From Acidimicrobiales bacterium (lineage in GTDB: Bacteria > Actinomycetota > Acidimicrobiia > Spongiisociales > ZC4RG35), in assembly GCA_024103415.1 (NCBI GenBank), contig JAGFIR010000073.1:1-38059 (forward strand): DNA of 38,059 nucleotides. The letters run 5' to 3'. The notes under the pieces are model-generated. The model saw only the letters and a list, made by a program, of their open reading frames with translations. It made no database searches and was not told where the DNA came from. The position numbers and the translations under genes were made by a program. How positions within the stretch are numbered: the stretch's first letter is position 1; each line of letters opens with the position of its first letter. Of this stretch, positions 14,846-25,600 are shown piece by piece.

Positions 14846-17379
14846 CGCTGGCCGACTTCTGGGCCGGCTACGAGTTCGAGCCCGACCCGTTCCAGGTGGA
14901 GGCCGCCGAGGCGATCGCCGCCGGGAGGTCGGTGGTGGTCACCGCTCCGACGGGATCGGGGAAGACGCTCGTCGCCGAGGCCGCGATCCATTTCGCTCTG
15001 TCCAACGGGCAGCGTGCGTTCTACACCACGCCGATCAAGGCGCTCTCCAACCAGAAGTACGCCGACTTTGCAGGGGTCCACGGTGTCGATGGAGTCGGGC
15101 TGCTCACGGGCGACAACGTGATCAACCCGGGAGCGCCCGTGATCGTGGCCACCCTCGAGGTGCTCCGGAACATGATCTACGCCGACCCGGCCGCTCTGGA
15201 CCGTGTGGGTCTGGTGGTCCTCGACGAGGCCCACTACCTGCAGGACCCGTCACGCGGGGCCGCCTGGGAGGAGGTGATCATCCACTGCCCACGGCACATC
15301 CAGTTCGTGTGCCTGTCGGCCACGATCGCCAACGACGAGGAGTTCGCCGCCTGGGTGGAGGAGCGGAGAGGCCCGACGACGCTGATCAGCACCGATCATC
15401 GGCCGGTCCCGCTGGAGTCGATGTACATGATGCGGGACAAGTTCGGGCAGCAGGAGGTCCATCTCCTCCCGATGTTCGTGACCAGGGACGGACGCACCCG
15501 ACCGAATCCCCGGATCGAGAACATGCTCCGCCTCGAGAGGGGAAAGAGGCGTAGATACGCCACCCCGACCCGGACAGAGGTAGTGGAGACGCTGGCCCGG
15601 GAGGCCATGCTCCCCGCCATCTACTTCATCTTCTCCCGTGCCGGATGCGACGCCGCCGCCACCCGGCTCACGGACTCGGGACTCCGTCTCACCGACAGCC
15701 AGGAGCGCGAGTCGATCAGGGAGATCGTCGATGAGCGCACCAGCCACCTGACTGACACCGATCTCTCGGTGCTCGGGTACAGCAGGTGGATCGCCGGTCT
15801 CGAGGCCGGTGTCGCCGCTCATCACGCGGGGATGGTCCCGGCGTTCAAGGAGACCGTGGAGGAGTTGTTCGAGCTCGGGCTCCTCAAGGTCGTCTTCGCC
15901 ACGGAGACCCTGGCGCTCGGGATCAACATGCCGGCGAAGTCGGTAGTCCTCGAGACGCTGAGCAAGTTCGACGGGGAGAGTCACCAGATGCTCAGACCGG
16001 GCGACTACACCCAGCTCACGGGTCGTGCCGGTCGGCGTGGCATCGACGTCGAGGGTTTCGGCGTGGTGCTCCATTCACCGTTCGTCTCCTTCAACGAGGT
16101 GACCGCAGTCGCCTCACTCGGCGCCCATGAGCTGCGATCCAGCTTCCGCCCCACCTACAACATGACGGCCAACCTCATCGCCAACTACTCCCGGGAGGAG
16201 GCGGAACGGCTGCTGGAGGCCTCGTTCGCCGCCTTCCAGAGGGTGGGGCAGATGGAGGAGATGGAGGGAGCCCTCGAGGCGCTGGAGCACCAGATCGAGC
16301 GGGAGACCGAGGCGGCCACGTGCGAGCGTGGATCCATCGAGGAATACGCAGCCCTCGTCGACCAACTGGCGGCGAAGCGTCACAACGATCAGATCGCCGC
16401 GGGTCTCTCGGCGGGCGACGTGGTCCAGTTGGTGGGGGGCCACGCCGACGGTCGCTACGCCATCTTGCGCCGGCTCCCGGCCAAGGATCACGGCGTCCGC
16501 TACATGGCCCTCTCCACTTCCGGGAAGGTGAGCACCTTGCGCATGCGGGACATAACGGCGGCGAGCTACCGGGTCGGCCGGATCCCGCTCCCGACACCGT
16601 TCCGGCCCCGCGACCGCAAGTTCGTTCAGGAGACGCTGCGCCGGCTCTCCCGCATGAAGGCGGCAAAGGGGCCGTCCAAGCCGGCCAAGGCCTTCATCGA
16701 TCACCCTGTCGCCGCGTGCCCGGACGCCGCTCGTCATCTCGCCGCCTACCGCCGCGCCCAGCGTCTGGAGCGTCGGCGGGAGCAGACCCTGTCGAGACGC
16801 CGATCGTCGGGCCAGGGTCTGGTCGAGGAGTTCTCCGCCATTCGCGGGCTGCTGGAGGAGCTGGACTATGTGCGGGATTGGGCCCTGACGGCTCGTGGAC
16901 AAAGACTCCGGCGGCTCTACAACGAATCCGACCTCTTGCTCGCCGAGTGCATCGAGCACGGTGCGTTCTACGCCCTGGACCCGGCGGAAACCGCTGCCCT
17001 GCTCTCCGTGTTCGTCTACGAGCCCCGCACCGACCAGGTTTCCCCGGCAGAATGGCCCACCGAAGAGTTGGCCGGGAGGTGGGCGATGATCGAAGAACGG
17101 TGGGAGGAGTTGATCCGTCGTGAGCGCGCCGGCCGTCTGACACCGACGCGCCGACCCGATCCGGGCTTCGCAATGACCGCGCACCAATGGGCTTCTGGCG
17201 TCGAGTTCGAGTCGCTGTCCGTCACGGGGATGGCGCCGGGGGACTTCGTGCGCGTCTCCCGCCAGCTCGCCGACCTCCTGCGCCAGATTCGCGACGGCAT
17301 CACCGAGATGTCCGAGGAGGCGGCCGACGCCCTCCGCATGGTCGATCGCGGGGTCGTCGCCGCCCAGGGTGTGGGCTGA
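14842..17379 (+). CDS. helY: Ski2/Mtr4-like superfamily 2 RNA helicase HelY
   Basis: About 845 residues from the GTG at 14842, which overlaps the tatC stop by four bases; an in-frame ATG nine codons upstream lies inside tatC and is less likely. Motifs: Walker A APTGSGKT (35-42), DEAH box (128-131), LSAT (158-161), and motif VI QLTGRAGRRG (about 391-400). The C-terminal half contains a basic DSHCT-like helical region. Such enzymes unwind RNA in the 3'-5' direction and feed exonucleases; the bacterial role is poorly defined. M. tuberculosis also has helY right after tatC, which supports the name. Its stop overlaps the next ATG by one base (TGATG). Confidence 0.93.
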   Translation: MTLADFWAGYEFEPDPFQVEAAEAIAAGRSVVVTAPTGSGKTLVAEAAIHFALSNGQRAFYTTPIKALSNQKYADFAGVHGVDGVGLLTGDNVINPGAPVIVATLEVLRNMIYADPAALDRVGLVVLDEAHYLQDPSRGAAWEEVIIHCPRHIQFVCLSATIANDEEFAAWVEERRGPTTLISTDHRPVPLESMYMMRDKFGQQEVHLLPMFVTRDGRTRPNPRIENMLRLERGKRRRYATPTRTEVVETLAREAMLPAIYFIFSRAGCDAAATRLTDSGLRLTDSQERESIREIVDERTSHLTDTDLSVLGYSRWIAGLEAGVAAHHAGMVPAFKETVEELFELGLLKVVFATETLALGINMPAKSVVLETLSKFDGESHQMLRPGDYTQLTGRAGRRGIDVEGFGVVLHSPFVSFNEVTAVASLGAHELRSSFRPTYNMTANLIANYSREEAERLLEASFAAFQRVGQMEEMEGALEALEHQIERETEAATCERGSIEEYAALVDQLAAKRHNDQIAAGLSAGDVVQLVGGHADGRYAILRRLPAKDHGVRYMALSTSGKVSTLRMRDITAASYRVGRIPLPTPFRPRDRKFVQETLRRLSRMKAAKGPSKPAKAFIDHPVAACPDAARHLAAYRRAQRLERRREQTLSRRRSSGQGLVEEFSAIRGLLEELDYVRDWALTARGQRLRRLYNESDLLLAECIEHGAFYALDPAETAALLSVFVYEPRTDQVSPAEWPTEELAGRWAMIEERWEELIRRERAGRLTPTRRPDPGFAMTAHQWASGVEFESLSVTGMAPGDFVRVSRQLADLLRQIRDGITEMSEEAADALRMVDRGVVAAQGVG

Positions 17380-18257
17380 TGGCCCGCTGGCTGGTCCTGG
17401 TCAATCGAGAGGCCGGCCCTCGGCCGGCCTCCCCCCGAATGGTGGAGGAGGCGCTCCGTTTCCACGGCGTGGAGCACGACATCGTCGTGCCGGACAACAG
17501 GGAGGAGACACGTGCGGTGGTGCGCTCGGCCCTCGCCGACGGCCGTACCGACCTTGCGGTCGTGGGGGGCGACGGGACCGTGTCGCTGGTCATGGACGAG
17601 GCAGTCGAGGCAGGCCCGGATGTCACCGTCGCAGTGCTCCCGTCGGGCACGGGGTGCGACTTGATCCGGACCTTCGGGATCCCCCAGGATCTCGCCGGTG
17701 CGGCCAAGCACCTCACCACAGACGAGACCTACCGCGTCGACCTGGTCGCCATCGAGGGAGGATGGGGGAGCAGGCATTACGTGAACGTCGCGCAGGCAGG
17801 GGTGGGAGCGGCAGCCGCCCAGACCGCGCCGAAGATCAGCCGGAGGTTCGGGCCCGCCCGCTACCCGCTGGCCTTCGCTGCCCGGCTGCCCAGGTTCCCG
17901 CACGCCAGGGTCAAGGTCACCACCGAGCGCCGCACCTACGAGGCGGAGGCCCTCGCCGTGATCGTGGCCAACGCCCAGTTCTTCGCAGGCGGCTGGAATG
18001 TGGCGCCCCGGGCAACCCTCATGGATGGGGTGGTGGACGTGCAGGTGTTCAGTGCGAAGAAGACCGAAGCGCCGGCGCTCGTGCCCAAGATCATCCGGGG
18101 CACGCACCTCACCGAGAACTCCGTGAGACGGTTCACGGCAGCCGAATTCACCATCGAGACCGACCCCATATGGCCTTTCGAAGCCGACGGGGACCTCATC
18201 GGGAATACGCCGGTCAAGGGGCGGGTTGTCCCGGCCGCGATGCGTCTCAAGATCTGA
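17379..18257 (+). CDS. Diacylglycerol/lipid kinase family protein (YegS/DagK type)
   Basis: 292 residues. The nucleotide loop GGDGT is at 63-67, followed by VLPSGTGCDLIRTFG (the family S/TGTxND-like segment, with Cys-Asp here). The C-terminal beta domain ends with EADGDLIGNTP, the usual ExDG. These enzymes phosphorylate diacylglycerol or related lipids at the membrane face. The ATG overlaps the helY stop by one base; a longer frame reading from 17187 is an antisense-type extension over helY. A GC-rich perfect hairpin (17409-17431) lies 30 bases into the gene. The exact lipid substrate is unknown. Confidence 0.88.
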   Translation: MARWLVLVNREAGPRPASPRMVEEALRFHGVEHDIVVPDNREETRAVVRSALADGRTDLAVVGGDGTVSLVMDEAVEAGPDVTVAVLPSGTGCDLIRTFGIPQDLAGAAKHLTTDETYRVDLVAIEGGWGSRHYVNVAQAGVGAAAAQTAPKISRRFGPARYPLAFAARLPRFPHARVKVTTERRTYEAEALAVIVANAQFFAGGWNVAPRATLMDGVVDVQVFSAKKTEAPALVPKIIRGTHLTENSVRRFTAAEFTIETDPIWPFEADGDLIGNTPVKGRVVPAAMRLKI

Positions 18258-18267
18258 GCCGGTCGAA

Positions 18268-18275
18268 CGTATACT
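18268..18275 (+). promoter_or_regulatory. Putative -10 region of the DUF4193 gene
   Basis: CGTATACT is identical to the octamer before mpa (5088-5095). It lies 31 bases before the ATG at 18307, close to the 34 bases seen at mpa. It would start a new transcript for the DUF4193-to-HAD run. Confidence 0.4.
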
Positions 18276-18306
18276 CCCGCCCGCCTCGCCCCCGGTGATT
18301 GAAGAA

Positions 18307-18784
<478 letters not shown>

Positions 18785-18795
<11 letters not shown>

Positions 18796-19522
18796 CCGGG
18801 TAACCGTCGTCGTACCCACGTACAACGAGAAGGAGAATCTCTCCGACCTCGTGTCGGCCGTCACCGCTCAGGGCTACCGGGTCCTCGTCGTAGACGATTC
18901 TTCCCCCGACGGAACCGGTGAGCTGGCCGAGGAGATCGCCGCGGGCAATCAGTTGGTCTCGGTGATGCACCGCGCCCGGAAGGAGGGCCTGGGGCGCGCC
19001 TACGCCGCCGCATTCGACCAACTCCTGCGATCGGCACATGCCGATGTGATCGTCGAGATGGACGCCGATTTCTCCCACGATCCGGCCGATCTGCCGCGCC
19101 TGGTGGAAGCCGTGGAGAAGGGGGCCGACATCGCGATCGGCTCCCGATACGTGCCCGGTGGCGCCACACCCGATTGGTCCCTCACCCGGAAAATCCTCTC
19201 CAGGGGCGGGAATCTCTACTCGCGGGTCATGCTCGGCCACGGCGTTCGCGACTCCACCGCAGGGTTCCGGGCCTTCCGCGCCGACGCACTTTCACGGCTG
19301 CCCTACGGTGAGGCTCGTGCATCGGGTTATGGATTCCAGGTGGAGATGGCATGGCGCGCCTCGCGGGCAGGTCTGAAGATCGCGGAGGTCCCCGTGGTGT
19401 TCCGGGACCGGAGCCGGGGGACGTCGAAGATGGGTGGCAAGATCGTCCTGGAGGCGATGTGGCTCGTGACCCTGTGGGGTCTTCGCCACCTCCCGGAGCG
19501 GCTCGGGCTGGTGAGACGATGA
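18785..19522 (+). CDS. Family 2 glycosyltransferase, polyprenol-phosphate mannosyltransferase-like
   Basis: 245 residues. The N-terminus VVVPTYNEKENL and VLVVDDSSPDGT are the nucleotide-sugar-binding strands of the DPM1/Ppm1 group, and the metal-binding DxD is D93-A-D95 in EMDADFSHDP. SRYVPGG, then RDSTAGFRAFRADAL, also match dolichol-phosphate mannose synthases. It would transfer mannose (or glucose) from GDP/UDP-sugar to polyprenyl phosphate at the inner membrane face, supplying envelope glycosylation. There is no TM domain, as in the soluble catalytic form. The GTG start overlaps DUF4193 by 11 bases. Confidence 0.88.
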
Positions 19523-19995
19523 AGGTCACCGCACGCCGGGCCGTCCGATCCGATCTCCACGCCCTCGTCGTCATGTATCGCGGCCTGGAGGAGGAGATGA
19601 CCGCCCTCCACCGCATGTGGCCCCTGGCCGACGGGCTCGACGAACCGGTGGAAGAGAGCCTCGCCGCAGCGATCGACGATCCCGGAACCGTGTTCCTCAT
19701 CGGCGAGATCGAGGGCGTTCCCTTCGGATTCCTGCTCGCCCGCCCCGAGCCGATGCTCGCCCAGGCGAAAGGGGAGATGATCGGGGTCATCAGGCTGATC
19801 TATGTCGATCCCGAAGCCCGTGAGGTCGCAGTCGGCGAGGAGATGCGCGACATGGTGATGGAGATCTTCCGGAGCCAGGGCATCACCAAGTTCGACGCCC
19901 ACGTCCTGCCGGGGCACAGATTGGCCAAGAACTTCTTCGAGGCCGGGGGCTTCTCCGCCCGCTCCATCGTCATGCATCACGATGACGAGCGCTGA
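19519..19995 (+). CDS. GNAT-family N-acetyltransferase
   Basis: 158 residues with the GNAT layout: N-terminal [15 protein letters not shown], a central strand GFLLARPEP and [19 protein letters not shown], where the acetyl-CoA loop normally lies (the usual RxxGxG/A is weak: REVAVGEE). A C-terminal strand [21 protein letters not shown] follows, with the usual asparagine/phenylalanine helix. The ATG overlaps the glycosyltransferase stop by four bases (ATGA). A longer in-frame opening from 19351 lies inside the previous gene. Substrate unknown. Confidence 0.82.
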   Translation: MKVTARRAVRSDLHALVVMYRGLEEEMTALHRMWPLADGLDEPVEESLAAAIDDPGTVFLIGEIEGVPFGFLLARPEPMLAQAKGEMIGVIRLIYVDPEAREVAVGEEMRDMVMEIFRSQGITKFDAHVLPGHRLAKNFFEAGGFSARSIVMHHDDER

Positions 19996-20377
19996 TCGCC
20001 CGGTCGTGGGCGTCGGCGGCGTCATCATCCGGGACGGGGCGATCCTCCTGGTGCAGCGGGGCCGCGAGCCCGGGAAGGGTCTGTGGGCCGTGCCGGGCGG
20101 GAAGGTGCGGCGTGGCGAGACTCTCAAGGACGCCGTGGCGAGGGAGGTGGCCGAGGAGACCGGTCTCGAGGTCGAGGTCGGCGAGCTGGTCTGGCACGGA
20201 GAGGTCATCACCGGCGAGCACCATCTGGTCCTCCTCGACTATCGGGCAACTGTCGTGGGCGGGGAGCTCGCGGCGGGGGACGACGCCGACCGAACGGAAT
20301 GGGTGAGACTCGAGGAGGCACGACAACTGCCTCTGACGGGGACCATGTACGACTTGCTGGATACGCTGGCTCCATGA
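19982..20377 (+). CDS. NUDIX hydrolase
   Basis: 131 residues with a complete Nudix box: [18 protein letters not shown], then [12 protein letters not shown], matching Gx5Ex7REUxEExGU, on a short MutT-like fold ([20 protein letters not shown]). It should cleave a nucleoside diphosphate linked to another group; the substrate (damaged nucleotide, ADP-ribose or nucleotide sugar) cannot be told. It overlaps the GNAT gene by 14 bases and the next gene by four, so it is part of the coupled run. Confidence 0.9.
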   Translation: MTSADRPVVGVGGVIIRDGAILLVQRGREPGKGLWAVPGGKVRRGETLKDAVAREVAEETGLEVEVGELVWHGEVITGEHHLVLLDYRATVVGGELAAGDDADRTEWVRLEEARQLPLTGTMYDLLDTLAP

Positions 20378-21699
20378 CCGAGGTGATCGACCTCCTCCAG
20401 CAGCTGATCCGCAACGCCTGCGTCAACGACGGGACGCCCGAATCCGGTCACGAGCACCGCTCCGTGGCCACCCTCACTGAGTTCTTCGGGGTCGAAGGGC
20501 AGGTGTTCGAGCCTGCCCCGGGGCGCCAGTCACTGGTCTACCGGGTGAAGGGCCACGACGCGGAGGCGCCGGCCCTCGCCTTGTTGCCTCACACCGACGT
20601 GGTACCGGTCGACCCCTCCGGATGGTCGGTCGACCCGTTCGCCGCCGAGATCATCGACGGGTTCGTCTACGGACGCGGTGCGGTGGACATGCTGAACGTC
20701 ACCGCGGCCATGGCCTATGCGGCGCGCCCCTACATCACGGGGGAGAAGACCCCACGGGGGGACCTCGTGTTCATCGCCGCCGCCGACGAGGAGGCGGGTG
20801 GCATCCAGGGCGCCAAGTACCTGGTGGACGAGCACTGGGATCTCGTGGGAACACCGTACGTGCTCACCGAGGTCGCCTATCCGGCCCTCGAATACGCCGG
20901 CAGCTCGACGGTGCCCGTGTCGATCGGGGAGAAGGGTGGCTACTGGTCCGTCCTCAAGGCGAAGGGCAACCCTGGCCACGGCTCGGTGCCCTACCGCCAG
21001 GACAACGCACTGCGCAAGGTGGTCGACGCCCTCAAGGGGATCTTCGACACACCCATGCCCGTCGGCATCACTCCGGAGTGGGTCGACTTCGTCTCCAGGC
21101 TGTCGGTGGACTCCGACTTCAAGGACGCGCTCACGGACCCGGACCGGATCGACGATGCGATCGACGAGCTGGCCCTGACCGATCCGCTCTTCGCCCGATA
21201 TGTCCACGCCCTCACCCACACCACGATCTCGCCGAACATGCTCGACTCCGGGGTGAAGATCAACGTGGTCCCCGACCAGGCCGAGGCGTTCCTCGACATC
21301 CGGTCTCTCCCCGGCCAGGACCGTGACTTCGTGGAGTCCCACCTCCACAAGGCGATGGGTCACGCCCGCGACGAGGTCGACATCGAGCCATACGCCTACG
21401 ACCTCGAGGCAACGGTGAGCAAGCCCGGCACCCAGCTCTGGGAGGCGATCGCCGCCTCGGTCGAGGATCTGGAGGGTCACCGCAACCTGCTGCCGACCCT
21501 GATGACGGTGGGCACCGATGCCCGTTTCTGGAGGGCCAAGGGCTCCATCGGCTACGGCGTCGGCCTGTTCGACGATCGCATGACCTTCTCCGAGATGCTG
21601 GCGCTGTTCCACGGGCACGACGAGAGGGTCTCGGTGGAGTCGGTGCTGAAGACGACGGCCCTATACGAGAAGGTCTTCGAACACTTCTTCGCGTCTTGA
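20374..21699 (+). CDS. M20-family metallopeptidase/deacylase
   Basis: 441 residues. Zinc ligands are visible at H73 in [10 protein letters not shown] and D105 in GRGAVDM, with the catalytic Glu139/Glu140 in AADEEAGG. The later block [18 protein letters not shown] begins the return from the dimerisation lid. This family includes carboxypeptidase G2, ArgE, DapE and aminoacylases; none is singled out here. The ATG at 20374 overlaps the NUDIX stop by four bases (ATGA); an apparent N-terminal extension from 20083 is frame-shadow of the NUDIX gene. The protein is cytoplasmic (no signal peptide). Confidence 0.9.
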   Translation: MTEVIDLLQQLIRNACVNDGTPESGHEHRSVATLTEFFGVEGQVFEPAPGRQSLVYRVKGHDAEAPALALLPHTDVVPVDPSGWSVDPFAAEIIDGFVYGRGAVDMLNVTAAMAYAARPYITGEKTPRGDLVFIAAADEEAGGIQGAKYLVDEHWDLVGTPYVLTEVAYPALEYAGSSTVPVSIGEKGGYWSVLKAKGNPGHGSVPYRQDNALRKVVDALKGIFDTPMPVGITPEWVDFVSRLSVDSDFKDALTDPDRIDDAIDELALTDPLFARYVHALTHTTISPNMLDSGVKINVVPDQAEAFLDIRSLPGQDRDFVESHLHKAMGHARDEVDIEPYAYDLEATVSKPGTQLWEAIAASVEDLEGHRNLLPTLMTVGTDARFWRAKGSIGYGVGLFDDRMTFSEMLALFHGHDERVSVESVLKTTALYEKVFEHFFAS

Positions 21700-22457
21700 A
21701 CAACGTCGTCTGCGACATCGACGGCGTCATATACCGGGGCAACCGTGTGTTCCCGGGCGTCACCGAAGCGCTGCTGCGGCTCAGAGAGTCGGGCGCTCGC
21801 ATCCTCTTCGTCACCAACAACTCGACGAGATCCCCGGCGGCCGCGGCCGGGCGGGTCAGCGAGTTGACGGGTGTCGAGTTCGGGCCTGGCGACGTCTGTA
21901 CCTCCCCTCAGGCGGCCGTGGCGATGCTCGGTGCATCCGACCTGCCCGTCTTCGTGGTCGGGGAATCGGGGATCGACGAGACCCTGGCCGCGGAAGGCTG
22001 TCCAGTCACCGAGGACCCGGGCGAGGCGCGCTGTGTCATGGTCGGGCTCACCCCCAGGATCACCTACGACTGGATCGGGGCCGCGGCCGACGCGGTCCGC
22101 AACGGCGCCCGGTTCATCGCCACCAACACCGACCCCACCTATCCGGTCGAGGACGCCTTGCTCCCGGGGGCAGGAGCCATCGTGGCGGCGATTGCCACCG
22201 CCGCCGATGCCGCCCCCGAAGTCGCCGGAAAGCCTCATCAGCCCATGGTCGACCTGGTGCGCAGCCGTCTCCTCGACGGTCCCGTCTGGGTCGTAGGAGA
22301 CCGGGTGGACACCGACATCGCCCTGGCCCGGGCCGGTGGATGGAGGTCGGTTCTCGTGATGGGAGGGGTGACCCGAGATGCCGACGAATCGGGAGCGGAC
22401 GCCGTCGCCGACGGGTTCGCCTCGGCGGTCGAATTGATCCTCACCGAGTCCTTGTGA
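21696..22457 (+). CDS. HAD-superfamily subclass IIA phosphatase (NagD-like)
   Basis: 253 residues. Motif I is DIDGVIYRGN (nucleophile D7, acid/base D9), motif II VTNNSTRSP, and motif IV VVGDRVDTDIALARAGGW. These define the NagD/phosphoglycolate/4-nitrophenylphosphatase group with a C2 cap. The rare TTG start is fixed by a four-base overlap (TTGA) with the M20 stop. M. tuberculosis Rv1692, a glycerol-3-phosphate phosphatase, sits at the equivalent position before nadK; a similar role is possible but not shown by the sequence. Confidence 0.88.
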   Translation: MNNVVCDIDGVIYRGNRVFPGVTEALLRLRESGARILFVTNNSTRSPAAAAGRVSELTGVEFGPGDVCTSPQAAVAMLGASDLPVFVVGESGIDETLAAEGCPVTEDPGEARCVMVGLTPRITYDWIGAAADAVRNGARFIATNTDPTYPVEDALLPGAGAIVAAIATAADAAPEVAGKPHQPMVDLVRSRLLDGPVWVVGDRVDTDIALARAGGWRSVLVMGGVTRDADESGADAVADGFASAVELILTESL

Positions 22458-22462
22458 TCGGC

Positions 22463-22474
22463 GATAATCCGGCC
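22463..22474 (+). promoter_or_regulatory. Putative leaderless promoter
   Basis: GATAAT at 22463-22468 is six bases before the ATG at 22475, with no ribosome-binding site between. It fits the leaderless pattern seen elsewhere in the window. Confidence 0.4.
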
Positions 22475-22618
22475 ATGGAACTGACCCCCGAGACCCTGGA
22501 GGAGCTCGAGTCGCTCGTGGCGCAGATCGAAGAGCTCGACCCGACCCAGGTCCCCGAGCCTGCCGCCAGGCTCGCCGACATCCTGGGTCGGATCCTCGAC
22601 GGGCTCGGGGCGGATTGA
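22475..22618 (+). CDS. 47-residue acidic helical protein
   Basis: A short protein that is almost entirely helical and acidic: LTPETLEELESLVAQIEEL, then a second helix around AARLADILGRILDGL. M. tuberculosis has a similarly small conserved gene (Rv1693) just after the HAD gene (Rv1692) and before tlyA, so this is probably its equivalent. The ATG is six bases after a GATAAT hexamer. Function unknown. Confidence 0.6.
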   Translation: MELTPETLEELESLVAQIEELDPTQVPEPAARLADILGRILDGLGAD

Positions 22619-22640
22619 CGGTCCGCGCCCGGACCATGAG

Positions 22641-25600
22641 ATGAGCCGCAGCGACCTCCCCACGGGAACGGTCACCTTCCTGTTCACGGACATCGAGGGC
22701 TCGACGCGTCTCCTCCAGGCGATGGGCCCGTCGTTCTCCCACGCCCTCGAACGACACGCCGGGATCATCCGCTCGGTCATCACGCAGCGCGACGGGACGG
22801 TGGTCAAGAACGAGGCGGACGGCTTCTTCGCCGTTTTCCGCTCTGCGGTCGCCGCGGTGGCCGCAGCAGTCGACATCCAGCGAGCCATGGCTGCCGAGGA
22901 CTGGGATACACCCTGGCCGGTTCGGGTGAGGATCGGGGCCCACACGGGCGAGGCGATGCTCGGCGGTGCCGACTACGTCGGCTTCGACGTCCATCTGGCG
23001 GCCAGGATCGGCGCGGCGGGTCACGGGGGCCAGGTCGTTCTCTCGGCCATCACCGCCCGTTTGGTCGAGCACAACCTGGGCGAGGGCGTCCGTCTCGAGG
23101 ACCTGGGGATGCATCGTCTCAAGGACATCCAGGAAGATGAGCGTCTCTATCAGGTGTCCATCGATGGCCTGCAGAGCAGCTTCCCCCCGGTTCGGACGCT
23201 GACCACCTCGAAGGGGAACCTCCCGACCGTGACGACCCAGATGATCGGGCGCCAGCGCGAGAGAGAGCGTTTGATCGAGGCCCTCCAGAGCTCCCGTCTG
23301 GTGACGATCACCGGGACCGCCGGCATCGGGAAGACGACCCTGGCCCTCGGTGTGGCGGGCGAGGTCCTCACCGCTTACCCGGACGGTGTCTGGCTGGTCG
23401 AGGTGTCGCGGCTCACCGAACCGGGCCTCCTCGCGGACACGATCGCCCGGCACATGCACATCACCGAGACCCAGGGCGAGGAGACGCTGACCACGATCGG
23501 GACGCGTCTGAATCGGGCCATGGCGCTCCTCGTCCTCGACGGGTGCGAGCACCTCGTCGACGAAGTCATCTCCGTGGTCGACCATCTGCTCCGGAACACA
23601 ACGGCCCTACGCATCCTCGTGACGAGCCGGGAGTGGCTCGAGATGAGAGGGGAGCACCTGGTGGCCCTCGAGCCCCTGCCCCTCCCTCCCGAGGGCATTC
23701 GCAGCCCGTCCGCCATCGCCGGCTACGACGCCATCGCCCTCTTCCTGGAACGAGCGCGATTGGCGGCTCCGGGCTTCGAGTTGGACGAGGTGTCGGCACC
23801 GGTCGTCGCCGAGATCTGTCGGAGGCTCGACGGGATCCCCCTGGCCATGGAACTGGCGGCCGCGCGCCTCAACATGATGACCCCGGACCAACTCCTCGAC
23901 CGCCTCGACCGGCAGTTCTCCGTGCTCGGCTCCCGACCGGGCAGCCCGATCCCGCATCAGCAGACCCTGGAGGCGACTCTCGACTGGAGCTACGACGCCC
24001 TCGGCCCCGTCGAACGGACCCTCTTCAACCGGCTATCGGTGTTCACCGGCGGGTTCACGTTGGATGCCGCCGAGGAGGTGTGCTCCGACTCCATCGTGCC
24101 GAAAGAGGCTGTGCTCGAGATCCTCGGCCGTCTCATCGAGACCTCATTGGTCGCGGGCAGTGAGGATCGGCCCGGCCGGTTCCGCCTGCTCAAGCCAATC
24201 GCTCAGTATGCCGCCATGAGGCTGGCCGACGGTGAGGACGCTGCCCTGCTGCGGGAGCGGCACGCCGAGTACTTCTGCGCGGTGGCCGACGGCCCGGATC
24301 CGCTCGGCGGGAGCCAGGCGGAGCGTCTGGAGACCCTCGACCTGGAGCGGTACAACATCCGGGCGGCACTCAGCTGGCTGGACGAGCACAACCGAGGGGA
24401 GGACGTGCTCCGGATCGCCGGGCATCTCCGGTGGTACTGGGTGATCCGCCGCGACGTCACCGAGGGCTGGCACTGGCTGGAGCGCGGGTTCGAGTTCGGC
24501 TCGGAGGACCCGGCGATCCTCGCTCGCGGTCACGAAGGTATCGGTCTCCTCTCCACGATGAGGCTCGACTTCGACCGCGCCGGGGAGTCGTTCTCCGAGG
24601 CGCTCCGCCTACAGAAGGAGACGGGGAACCTCGCAGGCGTAGCCCGAGACACCTATCACTTGAGCGTGGTGGCCTGGCTCCGGGACGACCACGAGACGGC
24701 CCATCAGTTGGGCGAGGAGGCAGAGACGCTGGCTCGCGACGCCGGGGATCGGTGGACCGAGGGCTGGTCTCTGGCGGTGAGAGGCACGATCCACCGCTGC
24801 AACGGGGAATTGGCCTCCGCCCAGGCGCAGCTGCAGAGGAGTCACGGGATCATCGCGTCCATGGGCGGGGCGATCGACACCGGGTGGTCCTTCCTCCGTC
24901 TCGGTGCGCTCGCCCGGGATCAGGGTGATCATTCGGCGGCAGCCGAGTACTACGCGACGGGTCGAGACCTGCTGCTCCACGCCGGCGACCATCTCGGCGT
25001 CGCACACGCCGATGCCGGTCTCGGGGCCATGGCGTGGCTCGCGGGTGACCGCGAGAAGGCCCTGACGCTGTTCCGCGGGGTTCTCGAGGGCTTCAGCTTC
25101 GGTGAGGAGGCGTCCAGCAACCTCTTCGAGCTGAAGACGATGATCCAGGGCAACCCGTCGACGGAGAGCCTGATGCAGGTCGTCACCATGAACCGCCGGC
25201 GAGCCGGTGAGACGGAGGGGCATGTGGGCGCAAAGGCTGCGCTCGCCGAGTACCTGTACCACATGGGAAAGACCGCGCAGCGGGCCGGCGAGAGCTATCG
25301 GGCGGCGGCCCCCTTGCGGGAGAGCCTGGCGTTGTGTATCGAGGCAGTTGACGGGCGGGGAGCCGCCATCGCCGCCGCGGCCCTGGCCGGGCTGCTCGCG
25401 GAGCAGGGCAGCATCGAGGCAGCGGCCCGGCTGCACGCCCTCGCCGAGCGCACGGCACGGCGGGACCGTCTGCCGGACTGGCCGCCTCCGGACGAGATCG
25501 GATACACCGAAGGTGTCGAGACGCTCAGAATGGAGATGGGGGGCGGGTGGCGCGAGGCCCTGGAAGAGGGGGAAGGGATGACCTGGGAGGCGGCCCTGGA

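Noticed and set aside
17187-17378. N-terminal extension of the lipid kinase
   Set aside because: It is Arg/Pro-rich shadow sequence over the end of helY; the family start at ATG 17379 is clear.
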